Shown: positions 23,375 to 35,288 of the stretch, one piece after another
How the letters are laid out: every line of letters begins with the position of its first letter
Position numbering within the stretch: position 1 is the first letter of the stretch
Assembly (NCBI GenBank): GCA_037501455.1
Contig: CM074862.1
Coordinates: 54,219,501 to 54,283,500 of the forward strand
Origin: Lantana camara
Lineage: Eukaryota; Streptophyta; Magnoliopsida; Lamiales; Verbenaceae
DNA length: 64,000 bases
Reading direction: 5' to 3'
Notes under the pieces: model-generated
Told to the model about the DNA's origin: nothing
The model's input: the letters and a program-made list of their open reading frames with translations, nothing else
Database searches by the model: none
Position numbers and translations under genes: made by a program

Positions 23375-26300
23375 AAGAATCTGTCCTCAGATTCTCTTCG
23401 TGATCTCTAAACAATTTGGGATAGTGCTCTTGCCTCTTTTCCTTAGTTTCCCAAGTAACCTCCTCAGTACCGTTCCTTTTCCATAAGACCTTAACCAATG
23501 GAATCTTTTTATTTCTTAATTCTTGGAATTTCTTATCCAGGATCTTAACCGCTTTCAACTCGTAGGTTAGATTAGGTTCTAACGGAGCTTCCTCTACTGG
23601 CACCACCTGTGTCTCATCGGCAAAGTATTTGCGAAGTTGGGATACATGAAATACATTATGGATTCCTGTTAAGTTTGCTGGTAGATCTAGGCGATACGCT
23701 GTTGGACCCAGACGTTCTAGTATCTCAAAAGGTCCTATGTATCTAGGGTTCAATTTTCCACCTTTTCCATTCCTTGTGAACCCTTTCCTTGGCGATGCTT
23801 TCAGAAACACTTTCTCACCCACATCGAACTCTAAATCCCTTCTTCTTTTGTCGGCATAGCTCTTCTGTCTGTCCTTGGCGGCTTTCATTCTTTGCCTGAT
23901 TATCTTAATCTTTTCTGTAGCCCTTTCAATCCATTCGAGTACTTTGGCCCTGGGAGTTCCCTTAGAGGTATCCCTTGTCTCATCCTTATCCCAATATAAT
24001 GGAGATCTGCATTTTCTCCCATACAAGGCTTCATATGGAGCTGCTTGATTTGAAGCCTGATAACTGTTATTGTATGCAAACTCCACGAGGGGTAAACAAT
24101 CTTTCCAACTGTCTGAAAAATCCAAAGCACACGCTCTTAACATATCCTCCAGATATTTAATCAATCTTTCTGACTGTCCGTCTGTCTGCGGGTGCGCCGC
24201 TGTGCTGAAATGCAACTTGGTTCCCATCAAGCTTTGAACATTTTGCCAAAGTTGGGACGTAAACTTTGGGTCTCTGTCAGACACTATACTCACCGGCACT
24301 CCATGTAATCTCACAATTTCTTCTTGATACAGTTTTGCTAAGGATTTAACTTTATCCGTAGTCTTGACCGGTAGGAAGTGTGCTGATTTTGTCAATCTGT
24401 CAACTATGACCCATATATTGTCTTGTCCTCCCTTAACTTTAGGTAACCCGGTAACAAAATCCATGGTTATTTGCTCCCACTTCCACGTAGGAATTGGTAG
24501 TGGTTGTAACTTTCCTGCTGGCTTTTGGTGTTCGGCTTTAACCTTTTGGCAAGTTAAGCATTTCTTGACATATTCAGCAATGTCTCTCTTCATTCCGTTC
24601 CACCAAAACTGCTTCTTGAGATCTTGGTACATCTTTGTTCCTCCAGGGTGTACTGTATAATGTGTCTTATGTGCTTCATCAAGTATTTCCTTTCGGATAG
24701 CTGAAGGCACACAAACTCTGCTCTTATATCTCAAGATTCCATCTTCACCTTTACTGAATTTTGTCTCGTCATCCTTCTCCTTGGAATTGAGACACTTCTT
24801 AATCCATCCGTCTATAGCTTGTGTCTTTATCAACCGATCCTTCAGTGGTGATGAAATTATTAGATTTGCCAACTTAGCTCTAGGAATCACTTGAGCTGGT
24901 CTTCTTTCACACTCTATTGGGTGTCCTTCGACATGCGCTATACTAGCCTTTCGACTCAATGCATCAGCCACCATGTTAGCCTTTCCAGGATGGTATTGAT
25001 TTGTACAATCATAGTCTTCCAAAAATTCCATCCACCTTCTCTGTCTCATGTTTAGCTCCTTTTGAGTGAACAAGTACCGCAAACTTTTATGGTCCGTGAA
25101 CACTTCAAAGGTTACCCCATACAAGTAATGTCTCCATTTTGCGAGGGCAAAGACGATCGCTGCTAGCTCCAAATCATGGGTGGGGTAGTTGACTTCATGT
25201 GGTTTAAGCTTTCTTGATGCATATGTTATCACCTTTCCATGCTGCATCAGAACGCATCCTAACCCTTCTTTCGAAGCATCGGTATAAACGGTGTAACCTT
25301 CCTTCCCTTCTGGTAATGTTAGTAAAGGTGCGGTAGTTAATCTTTTCTTTAATTCCTGAAAACTCTGTTCGCATTTCTCTGTCCATACGAACTTTCCTTC
25401 CTTCTTGGTTAATTGAGTAAGTGGTGCTGCTATCTTTGAAAATTCCTGTACGAATCTTCGATAGTATCCTGCGAGTCCCAAAAAGCTTCTTACCTCAGAA
25501 GGGTTCCTTGGTTGTTTCCAGTCTAAAATCATTTCAATTTTCGAGGGATCCACTTCGACTCCTGAACCAGATATGATATGCCCTAAAAATGAGATCTTTT
25601 CCAACCAAAACTCACATTTGCTGAATTTTGCATAAAGTTTGTGATCCAGCAAAGTGCTCAACACTAACCAAAGATGTTTGGCATGATCTTCTGGTGTCTT
25701 GGAAAAGACCAAAATGTCATCAATAAAGATCACCACGAACTTATCAAGAAACGGCCAAAAAATCCGATGCATCATATCCATAAATGCAGCTGGGGCATTT
25801 CTTAGCCCAAAGGGCATTACTACGAACTCAAAATGCCCGTAACGACTATTGAAAGCTGTCTGGGGAATATCCTCATTTCTAATTTTCAATTGATAGTACC
25901 CTTGCCTCAAATCTAGCTTGGAGTATATTTGAGATCCTTGAAGTACATCGAATAACTCCTCGATGTGAGGAAGAGGGTACTTATTCTTCACTGTCATCCT
26001 GTTAAGTTCTCGATAGTCGATGCAAAGTCGTAACGACCCATCTTTCTTCTTAACAAATAACACAGGTGCTTCCCAAGGAGAAGTACTAGGGCGGATATAT
26101 CCTGCCTCTATTAATTCATCAAGTTGTTTCCTCAACTCTTGAAGTTCAGCCGGTGCCATCCGGTAGGGTGCCTTAGAGTATGGCTCAGCTCCTGGAACTG
26201 TCTCAATCACAAACTCTAGTTCAAGGTCTGGTGGAAAGGTGTTTAGGTGTTCAGGAAACACTTCTGGGAACTCGTTGACAACCTCCACTTCTTCTATTTT

Positions 26301-26390
26301 ACTCTGATCCTTTGGTCTATTTAAGAGGTAAGCAACGAATCCTGTAGCTCCCTTCTGAATCATTCTTTTTGCTTCCATTGCCGAAATCAT
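23370..26390 (-). CDS. G2 pol: reverse transcriptase - RNase H - integrase - chromodomain (1006 codons open)
   Basis: Carries out reverse transcription and integration in a retrotransposon particle; the chromodomain is thought to steer insertion to heterochromatin. Order (residue numbers from M at 26390): RT ~75-260 with D160 (LDLRQGYYQ) and FIDD at 222-225; RNase H ~360-480 with D371, E408, D433 and D476; integrase zinc motif H577, H581, C611, C614; integrase catalytic D644, D705, E741 (D to E spacing 35); C-terminal [11 protein letters not shown] block near 878-888; chromodomain-like [20 protein letters not shown] near 967-986. All key residues are present. The first Met is not the natural start: the frame is the continuation of a gag-pol polyprotein interrupted by a stop at 26490. 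It ends NLRTDSS just before the LTR. Expression as one piece is doubtful because of the upstream breaks. Confidence 0.95.
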   Translation of the reverse strand: MISAMEAKRMIQKGATGFVAYLLNRPKDQSKIEEVEVVNEFPEVFPEHLNTFPPDLELEFVIETVPGAEPYSKAPYRMAPAELQELRKQLDELIEAGYIRPSTSPWEAPVLFVKKKDGSLRLCIDYRELNRMTVKNKYPLPHIEELFDVLQGSQIYSKLDLRQGYYQLKIRNEDIPQTAFNSRYGHFEFVVMPFGLRNAPAAFMDMMHRIFWPFLDKFVVIFIDDILVFSKTPEDHAKHLWLVLSTLLDHKLYAKFSKCEFWLEKISFLGHIISGSGVEVDPSKIEMILDWKQPRNPSEVRSFLGLAGYYRRFVQEFSKIAAPLTQLTKKEGKFVWTEKCEQSFQELKKRLTTAPLLTLPEGKEGYTVYTDASKEGLGCVLMQHGKVITYASRKLKPHEVNYPTHDLELAAIVFALAKWRHYLYGVTFEVFTDHKSLRYLFTQKELNMRQRRWMEFLEDYDCTNQYHPGKANMVADALSRKASIAHVEGHPIECERRPAQVIPRAKLANLIISSPLKDRLIKTQAIDGWIKKCLNSKEKDDETKFSKGEDGILRYKSRVCVPSAIRKEILDEAHKTHYTVHPGGTKMYQDLKKQFWWNGMKRDIAEYVKKCLTCQKVKAEHQKPAGKLQPLPIPTWKWEQITMDFVTGLPKVKGGQDNIWVIVDRLTKSAHFLPVKTTDKVKSLAKLYQEEIVRLHGVPVSIVSDRDPKFTSQLWQNVQSLMGTKLHFSTAAHPQTDGQSERLIKYLEDMLRACALDFSDSWKDCLPLVEFAYNNSYQASNQAAPYEALYGRKCRSPLYWDKDETRDTSKGTPRAKVLEWIERATEKIKIIRQRMKAAKDRQKSYADKRRRDLEFDVGEKVFLKASPRKGFTRNGKGGKLNPRYIGPFEILERLGPTAYRLDLPANLTGIHNVFHVSQLRKYFADETQVVPVEEAPLEPNLTYELKAVKILDKKFQELRNKKIPLVKVLWKRNGTEEVTWETKEKRQEHYPKLFRDHEENLRTDSS

Positions 26391-26792
26391 TGGTGTTTGT
26401 CTTCCTTGTCCATCTGATGTCTGACTTTCATCCTTCCCTAAGATAACTTCCTTCTTAAAACAATCCGGCTTGACTCGGTACTTATGAAGCTAATTCATTC
26501 CCAAAATAATCCCATACTTTGTCATTGGTAGTGCAACAAGATCCAAAGGATAAAACTGACCATTGATTCTAATAGGGCAGCATTTATATACTTGATCCGT
26601 TTTAAGGCAAGTTCCTAAAGCAGAACTTACTTCAAAAAGATATGGCAATTGCTCAAGTGGAAATCGTAAACGCGCACATAATTTCGATGCAATGAATGAA
26701 TGCTTGACACCAGGGTCGTATAGGACCTTAACTGGCGTGTCAAGAACATTTACGTACCTTCCACAACAGTCGTAGGATCTGGCTCGTCGCAT
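26391..26792 (-). pseudogene. G2 protease and linker, interrupted
   Basis: Aspartic protease region of the polyprotein, same frame as pol. The active-site motif reads VLYDPGVKHSFIASKLC (DPG-T/S-H type, as in G1 [11 protein letters not shown]) and the region ends ILGMN. There a TGG codon of the usual ILGMDWL is a TAG stop (26490-26492), with the preceding Asp changed to Asn. The protease reads through into pol only if this stop is suppressed. Upstream, a one-base deletion near 26750 puts gag out of frame with the protease. It is read as a decayed part of gag-pol, not as a separate gene. Confidence 0.9.
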
Positions 26793-27716
26793 CCATCCAG
26801 AGCATAAGCCCTTCCTCTGACCATGGGCTTGTTTGCATTTCCCGCCACCGCCTTAACTTTGCCTTGATACCCTTGCCGTTCTGGCCTACCTTTTGCTTTT
26901 GGACAATTCCCGAGCTTGTGGTCAGGACTTCCACAATAGAAGCACTGGCCAGTTTTCTTTCTACAGGTTGCTTCGGTATGCCCTGGCCTATGGCAGAATT
27001 CACATTCAATCTCGTTCTGAGGGGCAAGTGATGCTTGCGGGGGTGCCATCATTGGTCTCTTTCCTGATCTAAAATTTAACTGATTGGCTGAGCGTTTGAA
27101 TCCCTGTGGTGGTTTCGATTGATATGGCTTCGCATGGTTGGCGGTCATCCTGATCTCTCTATGGGCTGCTTCAGTACTCAGAGCAGTTTCAACTGCCTGA
27201 GTGTATCCTTCAAGATTCAGAGGTGCCAAAGCCCATCGTAATTCTGACTTGAGTCCATTGATGAAGCGTTTGGTCTTCCTACGCTCATCGTACAGAATAT
27301 GCGGTGCATATTGTATCAGTCTCACAAACTTGGCCTCGTACTCTTATCCCATTTTCAATCCACACATTCTTCGTATGATTCCACCAATTCAGCGCTGCTC
27401 CTTCCAGGAGGAAGGTCGCAAATTGAACTCGCTCTCTATCCTCCGGAAAGATGTTCATGGCTTCGAAGATCTTCACTAAGCTTGCAATCCAGTTTTCAGC
27501 TTTAAGATCATTGGGCTCTCCGAAGAACTTCCGGGGGTTCATTCGGAGAAACTTTTCAAGTGTCTTTTCATTACCTGAGTTGTAAGCCCGAGCAAATTGC
27601 CTCAAAGTCTCCCCAATTTCTGGTTGTTCTTGTGGTATCGGTGGAGGACGGGGAAATTCCTCAGGTGGTGGCGGTGGTGGTGGAATGCGTTCACGTGGAG
27701 CTCTTCTCGGGGGCAT
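26750..27716 (-). pseudogene. G2 gag, frameshifted by an internal deletion
   Basis: Capsid/nucleocapsid precursor. The frame starts at 27716 with MPPRRAPRERIPPP, has a proline-rich N-terminus, then the capsid-like LEKFLRMNPRKFFGEPNDLKAENWIASL. At 27340-27345 about 115 bp present in G1 are missing, so the frame changes and the first frame ends at 27285. The second frame continues YEAKFVRLIQYAPHILYDERR to two CCHC knuckles (CEFCHRPGHTEATC and CFYCGSPDHKLGNC). It stops at 26750 after PTTVVEG, where a one-base deletion breaks the join to protease. RNA binding by the knuckles is expected from the family. The split makes a complete Gag impossible from this copy. Confidence 0.93.
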
Positions 27717-28444
27717 ATTGTCACTGTATTCATAATATCACCCCAAACAGATATAATGCATGGTGATAAGAATGGTCCATATACTCAATGTTCTACATTA
27801 GTAAATAACAATCAATCATCAAAGTCACGTAGTCATCAATTCAAAGTGTCCCAATTTAATCCATTAAGCAATCATTATTCACAAGTAACAGAAAACAGTC
27901 ATATATATAGATGCACAAAATGAAATGGTATGATCCATGCACGGCCCTGATGGTATCTTGAAGCATTTCTAAAACTCATGACATGATAGATATAGAAAAT
28001 GGTAACATGCAATGATATGAGTAAAGCCGCAAAAGATGATGTCATATATGCAAAATTTGGAAAAGCTTTTATACAAAGGCTATATCTGACCAAAAAGACA
28101 AAAAGGGGGAGGACCCGATGCTAAGTCGAGTTGCTCCCGTACAGCCTAAGCTCTCCAAAACATCATATGTCAACCGTCATAATCTGCCAAAAGCGGGGAT
28201 CTCTGGGGTATATATAATCCCCTCTGTACCTGTCGGAAGTCACCCTATCTGTCATAATATGCTGCATACCTGCTGAGTATATATATGCTACTGCTATCTG
28301 CCTCTATATACAAGTCCCAACGGTCCGGACTCAGCTCCTCTACTGCTGGCTATGACTGGCTCCATCGCTATCATCAGATACAGCAACGAAATCTCCCTAT
28401 CGTGCTGGAGATGGGCTCTCCTCCTCAGATGATCCCTCTGTCTC
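27717..28444 (-). other. G2 leader between extra ORF and gag
   Basis: About 730 bp without a convincing frame. It contains scattered ATATATAT and CTGCTG/ATCTGC motifs. G1 has an equivalent ~820-bp spacer (58561-59378). It may carry packaging signals, which cannot be recognised by eye. Confidence 0.6.
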
Positions 28445-29014
28445 CTAATCCTCTCCTGCATCTGTGTCTATAAGGTCCCCTGGAGCAGCTGGCTCACCGT
28501 GTACTGGTCCTTCGTACTCCAAAGCCGCCTGCTCATCGGTGAGGTAGAAAGTCTCACAAAGTCGGGCCCTAATCCGGCTCTGATAACGATGGTGCATCTC
28601 CATAGCAAAATCTCTATCAGTAGTCATATATGCCAAGTCTGCCTCTAACTGTGCAATACGGGACGCCTGCTGGGCTCTGGCCTGGCGTTCCTCTGTCAAG
28701 CGAGCCTCCATCTCTCTGGCATGCTCCCGGGCAATATCCCGATCAGTCCGGTGCTGTGCTGCCAAATCATGGTAATGAATAGCCTCCAGCCGAACCTCTC
28801 TCAATCTCAAGCTATCCTGTAGGTATTTATCCCGTTCAGTTTCCAGCTGATGAACGACCCTATTGGGGTACGAATACCCCGGGTGTCCCCTCTCATGCGC
28901 TCGCTGCCATGTATAGTAACGGGCCCTACCCCGACGAACTACTGCTACTGTACGAGGGGGCTCAAGCTTCTCAAAATATGCCTCATCCTGCTCTCGCTGA
29001 CTCAGGCTGTCCAT
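28445..29014 (-). CDS. G2 extra ORF upstream of gag (189 codons), coiled-coil-like protein of unknown function
   Basis: The frame starts at MDSLSQREQDEAYF (29014), 145 bases after the primer site, and runs to 28445 without interruption. It is also open further upstream, into the LTR, but homology to G1 begins about here. The protein is strongly charged. Residues ~55-150 are rich in E, R, Q, A with heptad-like spacing (EAIHYHDLAAQHRTDRDIAR, EMEARLTEERQARAQQASRI, QLEADL), suggesting a long coiled coil; the tail is acidic. The N-terminal third has the block RARYYTWQRAHERGHPGYSY, PNRVVHQLE. G1 carries a clear homologue at 57886-58560 in the same place. It is not gag, protease or envelope-like: no zinc knuckle, no membrane segment. 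I do not recognise the family; conservation between two diverged Gypsy lineages argues that it was once a real protein. Confidence 0.8.
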   Translation of the reverse strand: MDSLSQREQDEAYFEKLEPPRTVAVVRRGRARYYTWQRAHERGHPGYSYPNRVVHQLETERDKYLQDSLRLREVRLEAIHYHDLAAQHRTDRDIAREHAREMEARLTEERQARAQQASRIAQLEADLAYMTTDRDFAMEMHHRYQSRIRARLCETFYLTDEQAALEYEGPVHGEPAAPGDLIDTDAGED

Positions 29015-29158
29015 AACTATAGTGAAAGCACGCAGACTCGCACTGTCCATAACTACAGAGTAAGCACAAATATGAATACCAAGATGTAGAGTAAGTAAAC
29101 TCAAAACATCCTCTATGCTTCGAGCTCCCAGGTTAAGTCTCTTCTTACTCAACCTGAG

Positions 29159-29170
29159 GCTCTGATACCA
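29159..29170 (-). other. Primer binding site of G2 (initiator Met tRNA)
   Basis: The minus strand reads TGGTATCAGAGC, seven bases after the LTR terminus TACA at 29178. It is complementary to the 3' end of plant initiator-methionine tRNA. Confidence 0.93.
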
Positions 29171-29177
29171 CCTAAGC

Positions 29178-32100
29178 TGTAGCGGCCCAACGCCACAACC
29201 CCGCACTGTTGTATCACCCAAGTAACTAGAAAGCTTTATTACTCGAGAGATACTTCGGCGAACGGACAGAACATAACAAAGATAGAGTAACCAGTGTCGC
29301 CAACGCAGCGGAATTTCAGAATAATTTTAAACTTTTGAAAACAAGAATGTAACACAGTAGTGTATGCATAACCACAGAAACAAGTAGCCATAATATTAAC
29401 ATAAAACCTTAGTTCAATAGGAAAACAAAGGAACATAATAAAAACGGAGTCCAAGTAATTCAGGTCGTAGCCTGAACAAGTTCTCATAGTAAAACATGCA
29501 ACGTAAAGGTAGAGGTAACCACGACTATGCAGGACAAAGGAAAAGTAACTAGCAATCCTGACTTAACAAAAGACCTCCTACAGGTTCAAGATACATCTAG
29601 GAAGCGCCGGGCTGCCTACCTGAAACCATGAGGTCAGAAAACAGGGAAGAGGTATTAGTCAAAATGGACTAAGTGAGGTAATTTGCAGTAAGAAAGAGTA
29701 ATTGGACTGGAAGGGTTTTGAAAGACTTTCTTAGCGACTTTCCTCAAACCGGAAAGAAACTCTTTTATCTTAAAACGGGATTTTTTTTTACAAGCACACA
29801 CAAGCACACACATCAGAGGTTCTGGTTCATATATACTTTAAAACGGGAACAGGGTACGGGATATTTTCCAAAAGTATGAACCACACTTTAAAACCAAAGT
29901 TTGCCCGCAAGCTAGGCCATATCCATCCTTTACTCCTCAAAACATTTACAAAGTTGGTATCGAGATTCGTTAGGACCCTGACACCCATAATCACATGCAC
30001 CACCCCTTCTCCCCTTATTGTCGCGCCCAGGGAGCTACCCCGCGGTGACGTGCAAAACGGGAGGAATTTACCACCTCTCCCGACCTTCGATGTGGATTAA
30101 CCAACCTCCGATTAAACCATCAACAAGGTCATTACGGCGGCCAGTATCATAGTAGCCATTGGCGCACGCCTCCCTGTCTACTACTAACCATACCGCCAGG
30201 GCCCAACATAACAAAGTTTCCAAAGCTTGCTTTCAGAATAACAAAGGTGCATAAGCACACAGAGTTCAGATGACTGAACCTTTAATCAAAGTAGTATAAC
30301 AGTGAACAGAACGTATATCAGAGATCATTGACTTTAAACTCGAAGCATTATCCCAAACGGGAGAACGTTAACTTGAAAGATAGGAATCTTTGCACCCGAA
30401 GGCGTTGATTTTGAAATCATTTGAAAACGAAGGAATATTCATGGTTCCAGTTGAAATAGTTTAAACCTCACCTATTTATTTAGATAAGCTGATAGTTGGT
30501 AGAAGACGGGGTTCACACAGTACCCTACGGATCCCAGAACTCGGTATTATCTCCTGTAAGTGACAGACTACTATGAGCTTAAGGGTCTGAGTCCCACACA
30601 AGATTAATGATGCATGATTGAGTGCGGGTAGTCAAGTATTGAAGTGTAAGATTGAAAAGAATACGACACATTTAAACAAGGGATAATCTTTCCCGAAGAA
30701 AGAATTCGGCCAAACGATTAGTCTCATTAGAAAGCTCGTATCAAAAGCTTAGGGGTATGTTCTTAGGGTCTTCGAACAATCCCAATGTGAACTTTGAAAT
30801 TTACTTTGATCCCTTGTTTTGAGAATTTTCGAAAAAGGCTTTGACCGTTGAATTCGTCTCTTTGAAATGATCAATTAGATTAAAAGTCAAAATTCTTGGT
30901 CAAGGTCAAAGTCAAAGTCAAAGTCAAAGCCAAAGGTCAAGGGTCAAAGGTCACTATTCAACTATACGGTATATATACTGTATGTATACTGTACTTATAC
31001 TGTATGTATACGTGTATTTATATAGTATGTATACGGTATTTATACTGTATGTATACGGTATTTATACGGGGATACCTACCGTATTTATACAAGGTACATA
31101 CAGTATTTATACAAGAATACATGCAGTATTTATACTAGAATACATACGGTATTTATACAAAAGTACATACATATTTATTAGGGAAATACACATAGTATTT
31201 ATACGAAAGTATACACGTATTTATACGTATTGGAATCAAATACGTATACGTATATTATACATGTATACCATAACATATATCAATTGGTCAAGTATAATTA
31301 TATTTAACAATTAATTAAACATGTAACATTTAAAACTATTGGTTATACTTTAATTATGTAACATTAAATAACATGTAACATTTAATTAAATCATGAAATA
31401 AATGAAATTACTTAAGTATGATCATAAAATAATTAAAATGTAACATATAACATGCTAGCATAATTGTCACATAATTAATTTGTCACAAAATTAAATTATG
31501 TAACACATTTCATAATAAACTATACTATAAGAAATATAATTCATAATTCATGAATAATTAAAGCATAAATTAAATCACATAATTCATGCACAAAATAAAA
31601 CATAAATTAAATCCTAAACCTAGCATAATTAATTAATAAATTAAAACATAAAATGAAACACAAATTAAAACATAAATTAAACTAATTAAAACATAAAAAA
31701 AATAAGAAAACTAACCTTAAAAGGGGGGAGGAGTTCGGCCACTAGGGGGAGAGGAAGAGAATGGAGTGAGCACAAAATGAGACCCCAACACACTTATTTA
31801 TAGTTGTTGGGAAGGACCAAAGTGCAAATAATATTTATTTTAGGGACTTAAGGTGGGGTACTTTATGAAATTTCCAAAAATAGGTTTCCTTCTTTACATA
31901 ATTGTCACAGCAGGGGTATTCTGGTAATTTCACCTTTCCCCTGCGTATTTTTGAAGTTGGGAAAGTGTCCAAGAGCTAGGAAATAAAATTAGCTTCGAAA
32001 CGGTTACTCACGGGTCGAAATCGGACGTATGGTTTAAAAGTTATAAGCTTCGGAAGATTTGATTTTCTTGAATTTCGAAAATTAATTCAATTATGAAATA

Positions 32101-32559
32101 AATACTAGGATAAGATTTGAAGATCCGAAAGGCTTTCCAAAAATGTAGAAAAATTCGAGGAACGTTATGGTGATGATCTCAAGGGCTAAATCATTCTAAC
32201 GAAGGAAATATTTCTTACCGACGAGAATTCTTATTTGAAAATAAATTCTTAAATGGCTCTGGACACATAAACGAAACCTCAAAGCATTGAAAAGAGAGTT
32301 GAAAAATTCCAAGAAAGTAGGTATAGGTTCTTTGAGGTCTCTTAAATAAAACGGTATAGTGCCGGTTCGAAAATAAGTAGTGCTTATAGGGTTAAAAGGT
32401 AGTTTCCCCCCCTTTGATCACCTAATATCACATATGAGCACTCAATTCATGTAGGGATGCATGATATGATTTATTTAAAATACGGATCAAGTTCTATAAA
32501 CGCCCTTACGTCGCCCTTAGTTTACCTTTATTGATCCGGTCCTGAACCGGGCTGTCACA
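29178..32559 (-). mobile_element. G2 5' LTR
   Basis: 3382 bp, minus strand, same layout as the 3' LTR. Differences include a C-run of 7 (20 in the 3' LTR), a duplicated CAAGCACACA near 29790, a small insertion near 31420 and scattered substitutions. TATA box CTATAAATAAG at 31803-31793. The right end TGTCACA at 32559 is followed by the TSD. Confidence 0.96.
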
Positions 32560-32564
32560 AGATA
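32560..32564 (+). repeat. Target-site duplication AGATA, right copy (G2)
   Basis: Matches 19973-19977. Removing G2 and one copy rejoins the X internal region. Confidence 0.97.
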
Positions 32565-32718
32565 GTTCAACAAAATTCAAAAGGAAAGCCAAATTTCACG
32601 TTCAAGATCGATGCAATGCACACATTGTCATATAATTCCTAAGCCGTACGACCTAGACTGACTCAAACCCGACTCGAGAACACCGGTTTTGCAACCGGGC
32701 TCTGATACCACTTAAGGA
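32565..32718 (-). mobile_element. Element X, internal region 5' end with primer binding site
   Basis: 154 bp between the G2 insertion and the X 5' LTR. The minus strand carries TGGTATCAGAGC at 32710-32699, eight bases after the LTR end GGTGCTACA (32719), so X was primed by initiator Met tRNA. No coding frame. Confidence 0.88.
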
Positions 32719-33359
32719 TGTAGCACCCCGCACGTGAGGCACCACATCCCCCGCACTATCGCTCAACACGAGTAACGAAATAGTAAATCCACACCCGTAT
32801 CAAACCATAGCGAACGGGAGACAAAGATAAAAACCTTCATAAGCTAGGCGGAACTAGACCCTGCAATGATAACCAATCAACAAAATATAATGCAACGCAA
32901 AGCCAAAGTTCAAACATACAAACCATAACCAGAATTGGGCTCTTCAGGCCTCTTTTAAACCATAGCAAAACCCAGTAAAAGCAATTCAATAATAATTAAA
33001 TAAATATTCAAGTTCATGATACTATAGAATCGAATCATACATAATTCCATTACATATGTGAGTGCAGAGACTCTCCTAACCTAACTTGACCAACTTAAAG
33101 ACTCCAAACACTTCCGCCTAGCTCGAAACTCCAAAGTCAAACCTGCACACTAAAAGGTTGGGGAGGGAGAGGGTCAGTCTCTAAAAGACTGAGTGAGCAG
33201 GAGCGATATACATATATAAAAACATGCACATGCAGATCATAAACTCCGAACATGGTTTTATTTGAAATTAGTTCCCAAAAGGGCAAGAGAATGATTAATC
33301 AATGCTCGGATTTTATGACTAATCATGTTAATTCATTACGTTCATAAATCATACATAAA

Positions 33360-33800
33360 CATAAGGCTCGGCGAGTGAGCGTGCACAATCTCCAACCAAA
33401 CTCCGACCGTGTACGACAAATATCATTAATATGTTGATTAGGCGATCATGCAATATATCATAATACACGCATCTCATAAATCATATCATAAAACATATTC
33501 GTTTGGGCAATCCGTGTCCCGGCCTTCCCGCACGGTGCATAATAATCATAACATAATCATAATCATAAATCAGTTCCAACCTTCTTCCTCCGGGTAGTGG
33601 ACGGGTTAGCAAGACCCGACCACCTCATACATAGGCCAATAGGGTTTCATGACTCCCCCAAGGGCACTCAGCTCCCATTCCCCGCTAAACCTCCTAGCGA
33701 GGGCCGGTATCACCGTAGTTTCGTTGGGACTAGTATATGGGATCCCCGTCAGCCCTTGCTTCCTCGGTTAGCCACATAAACTAAGTCCCGGGGCCCGTGC
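33360..33800 (-). other. Conserved GC-rich segment in X LTR
   Basis: Two sub-blocks, one with GGCTCGGCGAGTGAGC at 33366 and one from about 33590 to 33795. Both have close counterparts in the X2 LTR near 63475-63500 and 63155-63370. Related words also occur in each G3 unit (GGCTCGGCGAGAATGAGCCC, and CATCCGTCGGCCCTTGCC versus CCCCGTCAGCCCTTGC). The surrounding LTR is otherwise diverged, so this part seems constrained. Confidence 0.6.
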
Positions 33801-34920
33801 AATCATAAATCATAAATATGTCTCGCCAACATTTGCTTCATACATAGGATACATACTATAAGAAAACATACCTTACCGTGCAACTCAGCATATGCTATAC
33901 ACGTACCTCTTCGTGTCATCCTAATCCGTAGCTAGCATAAAGACACACGGTTTGGAGCATAGCCTCGTTGCAAAACCATTTTAAGCTTATATACGCCCAT
34001 ACGTATAATTTCAGAAAAATTTACTCAATGACCCCACTTTGTAAAGATAACATATACATATACATAAGGTTTTACGCCAAAACTTATCACATAAGGGTTG
34101 TAGGGTTTCATATGTAACTAAAACGAAAACACCCTCACCTGGAACAAGTCGATACAAGGATACGAGTTACCGAGTGCCTAGTTGATCAAGATTTCTCCGT
34201 CCTGGAGAAAAACTGTACAAAGGACAACGTAACGTGTTTGTGAGACTCAAGACTTCAAATGTACCATATAAGACGTTCGACAATGCAATGATCATGATAT
34301 GAATGTATAAGAGATATGATTATATCATGAAAATGTTCATGTGCACTATTAAAGAATTTAAATCACATAATCAAGTCATTCAATCATTCGTTCACTATCA
34401 TTCGAATTCATATTATCACGTTTCCAATCAATTTAATTGAAGAATTTCAAATAGAATCAAAGCACAAATTAAATCACATTTCTAATTAGAATATAAACAA
34501 TTAAATTCCAATTCAATTAAATCAAATAACATTTAACATTTAATAAACATATATAAATATATATATATAAATATACATGCCTATATTAGATTATATTATA
34601 TATATATATATATATATATGCCATGCACGTACAACAATCACAATTCATATATGCAACTAATTACATGTATATATATATAATAAGCATACGTATACGCATG
34701 CAAATAAATTACATATGTATACATATATATGCATGCAATCATAATAACATTCATGCAATTTCATTAAAGCATAATTAACTTCATGCAGACTAACAGTTAA
34801 AACCATATTACATGCACCGCAACACATACATAAAGCTATCAAGGAGAAGCAGACGCAGCAAAGCAAAGATGGAAAGGAAAGCAAGCAGTAGCAGCAGCAG
34901 TACACAAGTCCCAGACCATC

Positions 34921-35012
34921 TCCCCGCCCGGGGACTCCAAGCATTGGAGGTTCTGTAAAGGGGCTCCCCGGCCGGGGACTTTCATGTTCAAAATCTCCCC
35001 GGCTGGGGAGAT
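34921..35012 (-). repeat. Hairpin cassette in X 5' LTR
   Basis: Three short, near-perfect inverted repeats: TCCCCG/CGGGGA (34921-34934), TCCCCGGCCGGGGA (34965-34978, a perfect 14-base palindrome) and ATCTCCCC/GGGGAGAT (34993-35012). A further CTCCAA/TTGGAG pair lies at 34935-34949. It is about 1.7 kb into the LTR once the CACTA insertion is subtracted. X2 has an analogous cassette at 62123-62225 with different stems. Confidence 0.8.
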
Positions 35013-35285
35013 GTATTCTAGAAACCATCGCAGTAGCAGCTCAACAAGTTTCCCCTGTTACACGCCATGAATTTACAGTAACAACTAGCAGCAACAACAT
35101 CCATGATATACCGCAGAAAAAGGATCAAAACTTCTCACAATTGACTGACCAAAAACAGCAGTAAGGCAAGGGAAAATGCAGCAGCTGCTAACAACAATTA
35201 AACGCAGCAAAATGGATGAAAATCAGGGCAAGAACAACGAAAAACAGAGCAGCAACAAATCCCATCTTTAACCCACAAGATCAGA

Positions 35286-35288
35286 TGT
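35286..35288 (+). repeat. Target-site duplication TGT, left copy (CACTA)
   Basis: The uninterrupted target GATGTTAAT is present in the X 3' LTR near 15511, confirming a 3-bp duplication. Confidence 0.93.

Larger units (their letters stand above)
19978..32559 (-). mobile_element. Structurally complete Gypsy G2 (Tekay/Del-like chromovirus), minus strand
   Basis: A 12.58-kb element with LTRs of 3381 and 3382 bp, exact TSD AGATA, a primer site complementary to initiator Met tRNA, a polypurine tract, an extra ORF, gag, protease, RT, RNase H, integrase and a chromodomain. The two LTRs are nearly the same length and differ at scattered positions, plus a C-run of 20 versus 7, so the insertion is relatively young. 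Damage: an in-frame stop at the protease/RT linker, a one-base deletion between gag and protease, and a ~115-bp gag deletion. The element is therefore probably not autonomous, although its pol frame is open. It is inserted into the internal region of element X. Confidence 0.97.

Noticed and set aside
34657..35028. 123-codon minus-strand frame in the X LTR
   Set aside because: Covers the hairpin cassette and AT tracts inside an LTR; no domain, and no counterpart frame in X2.
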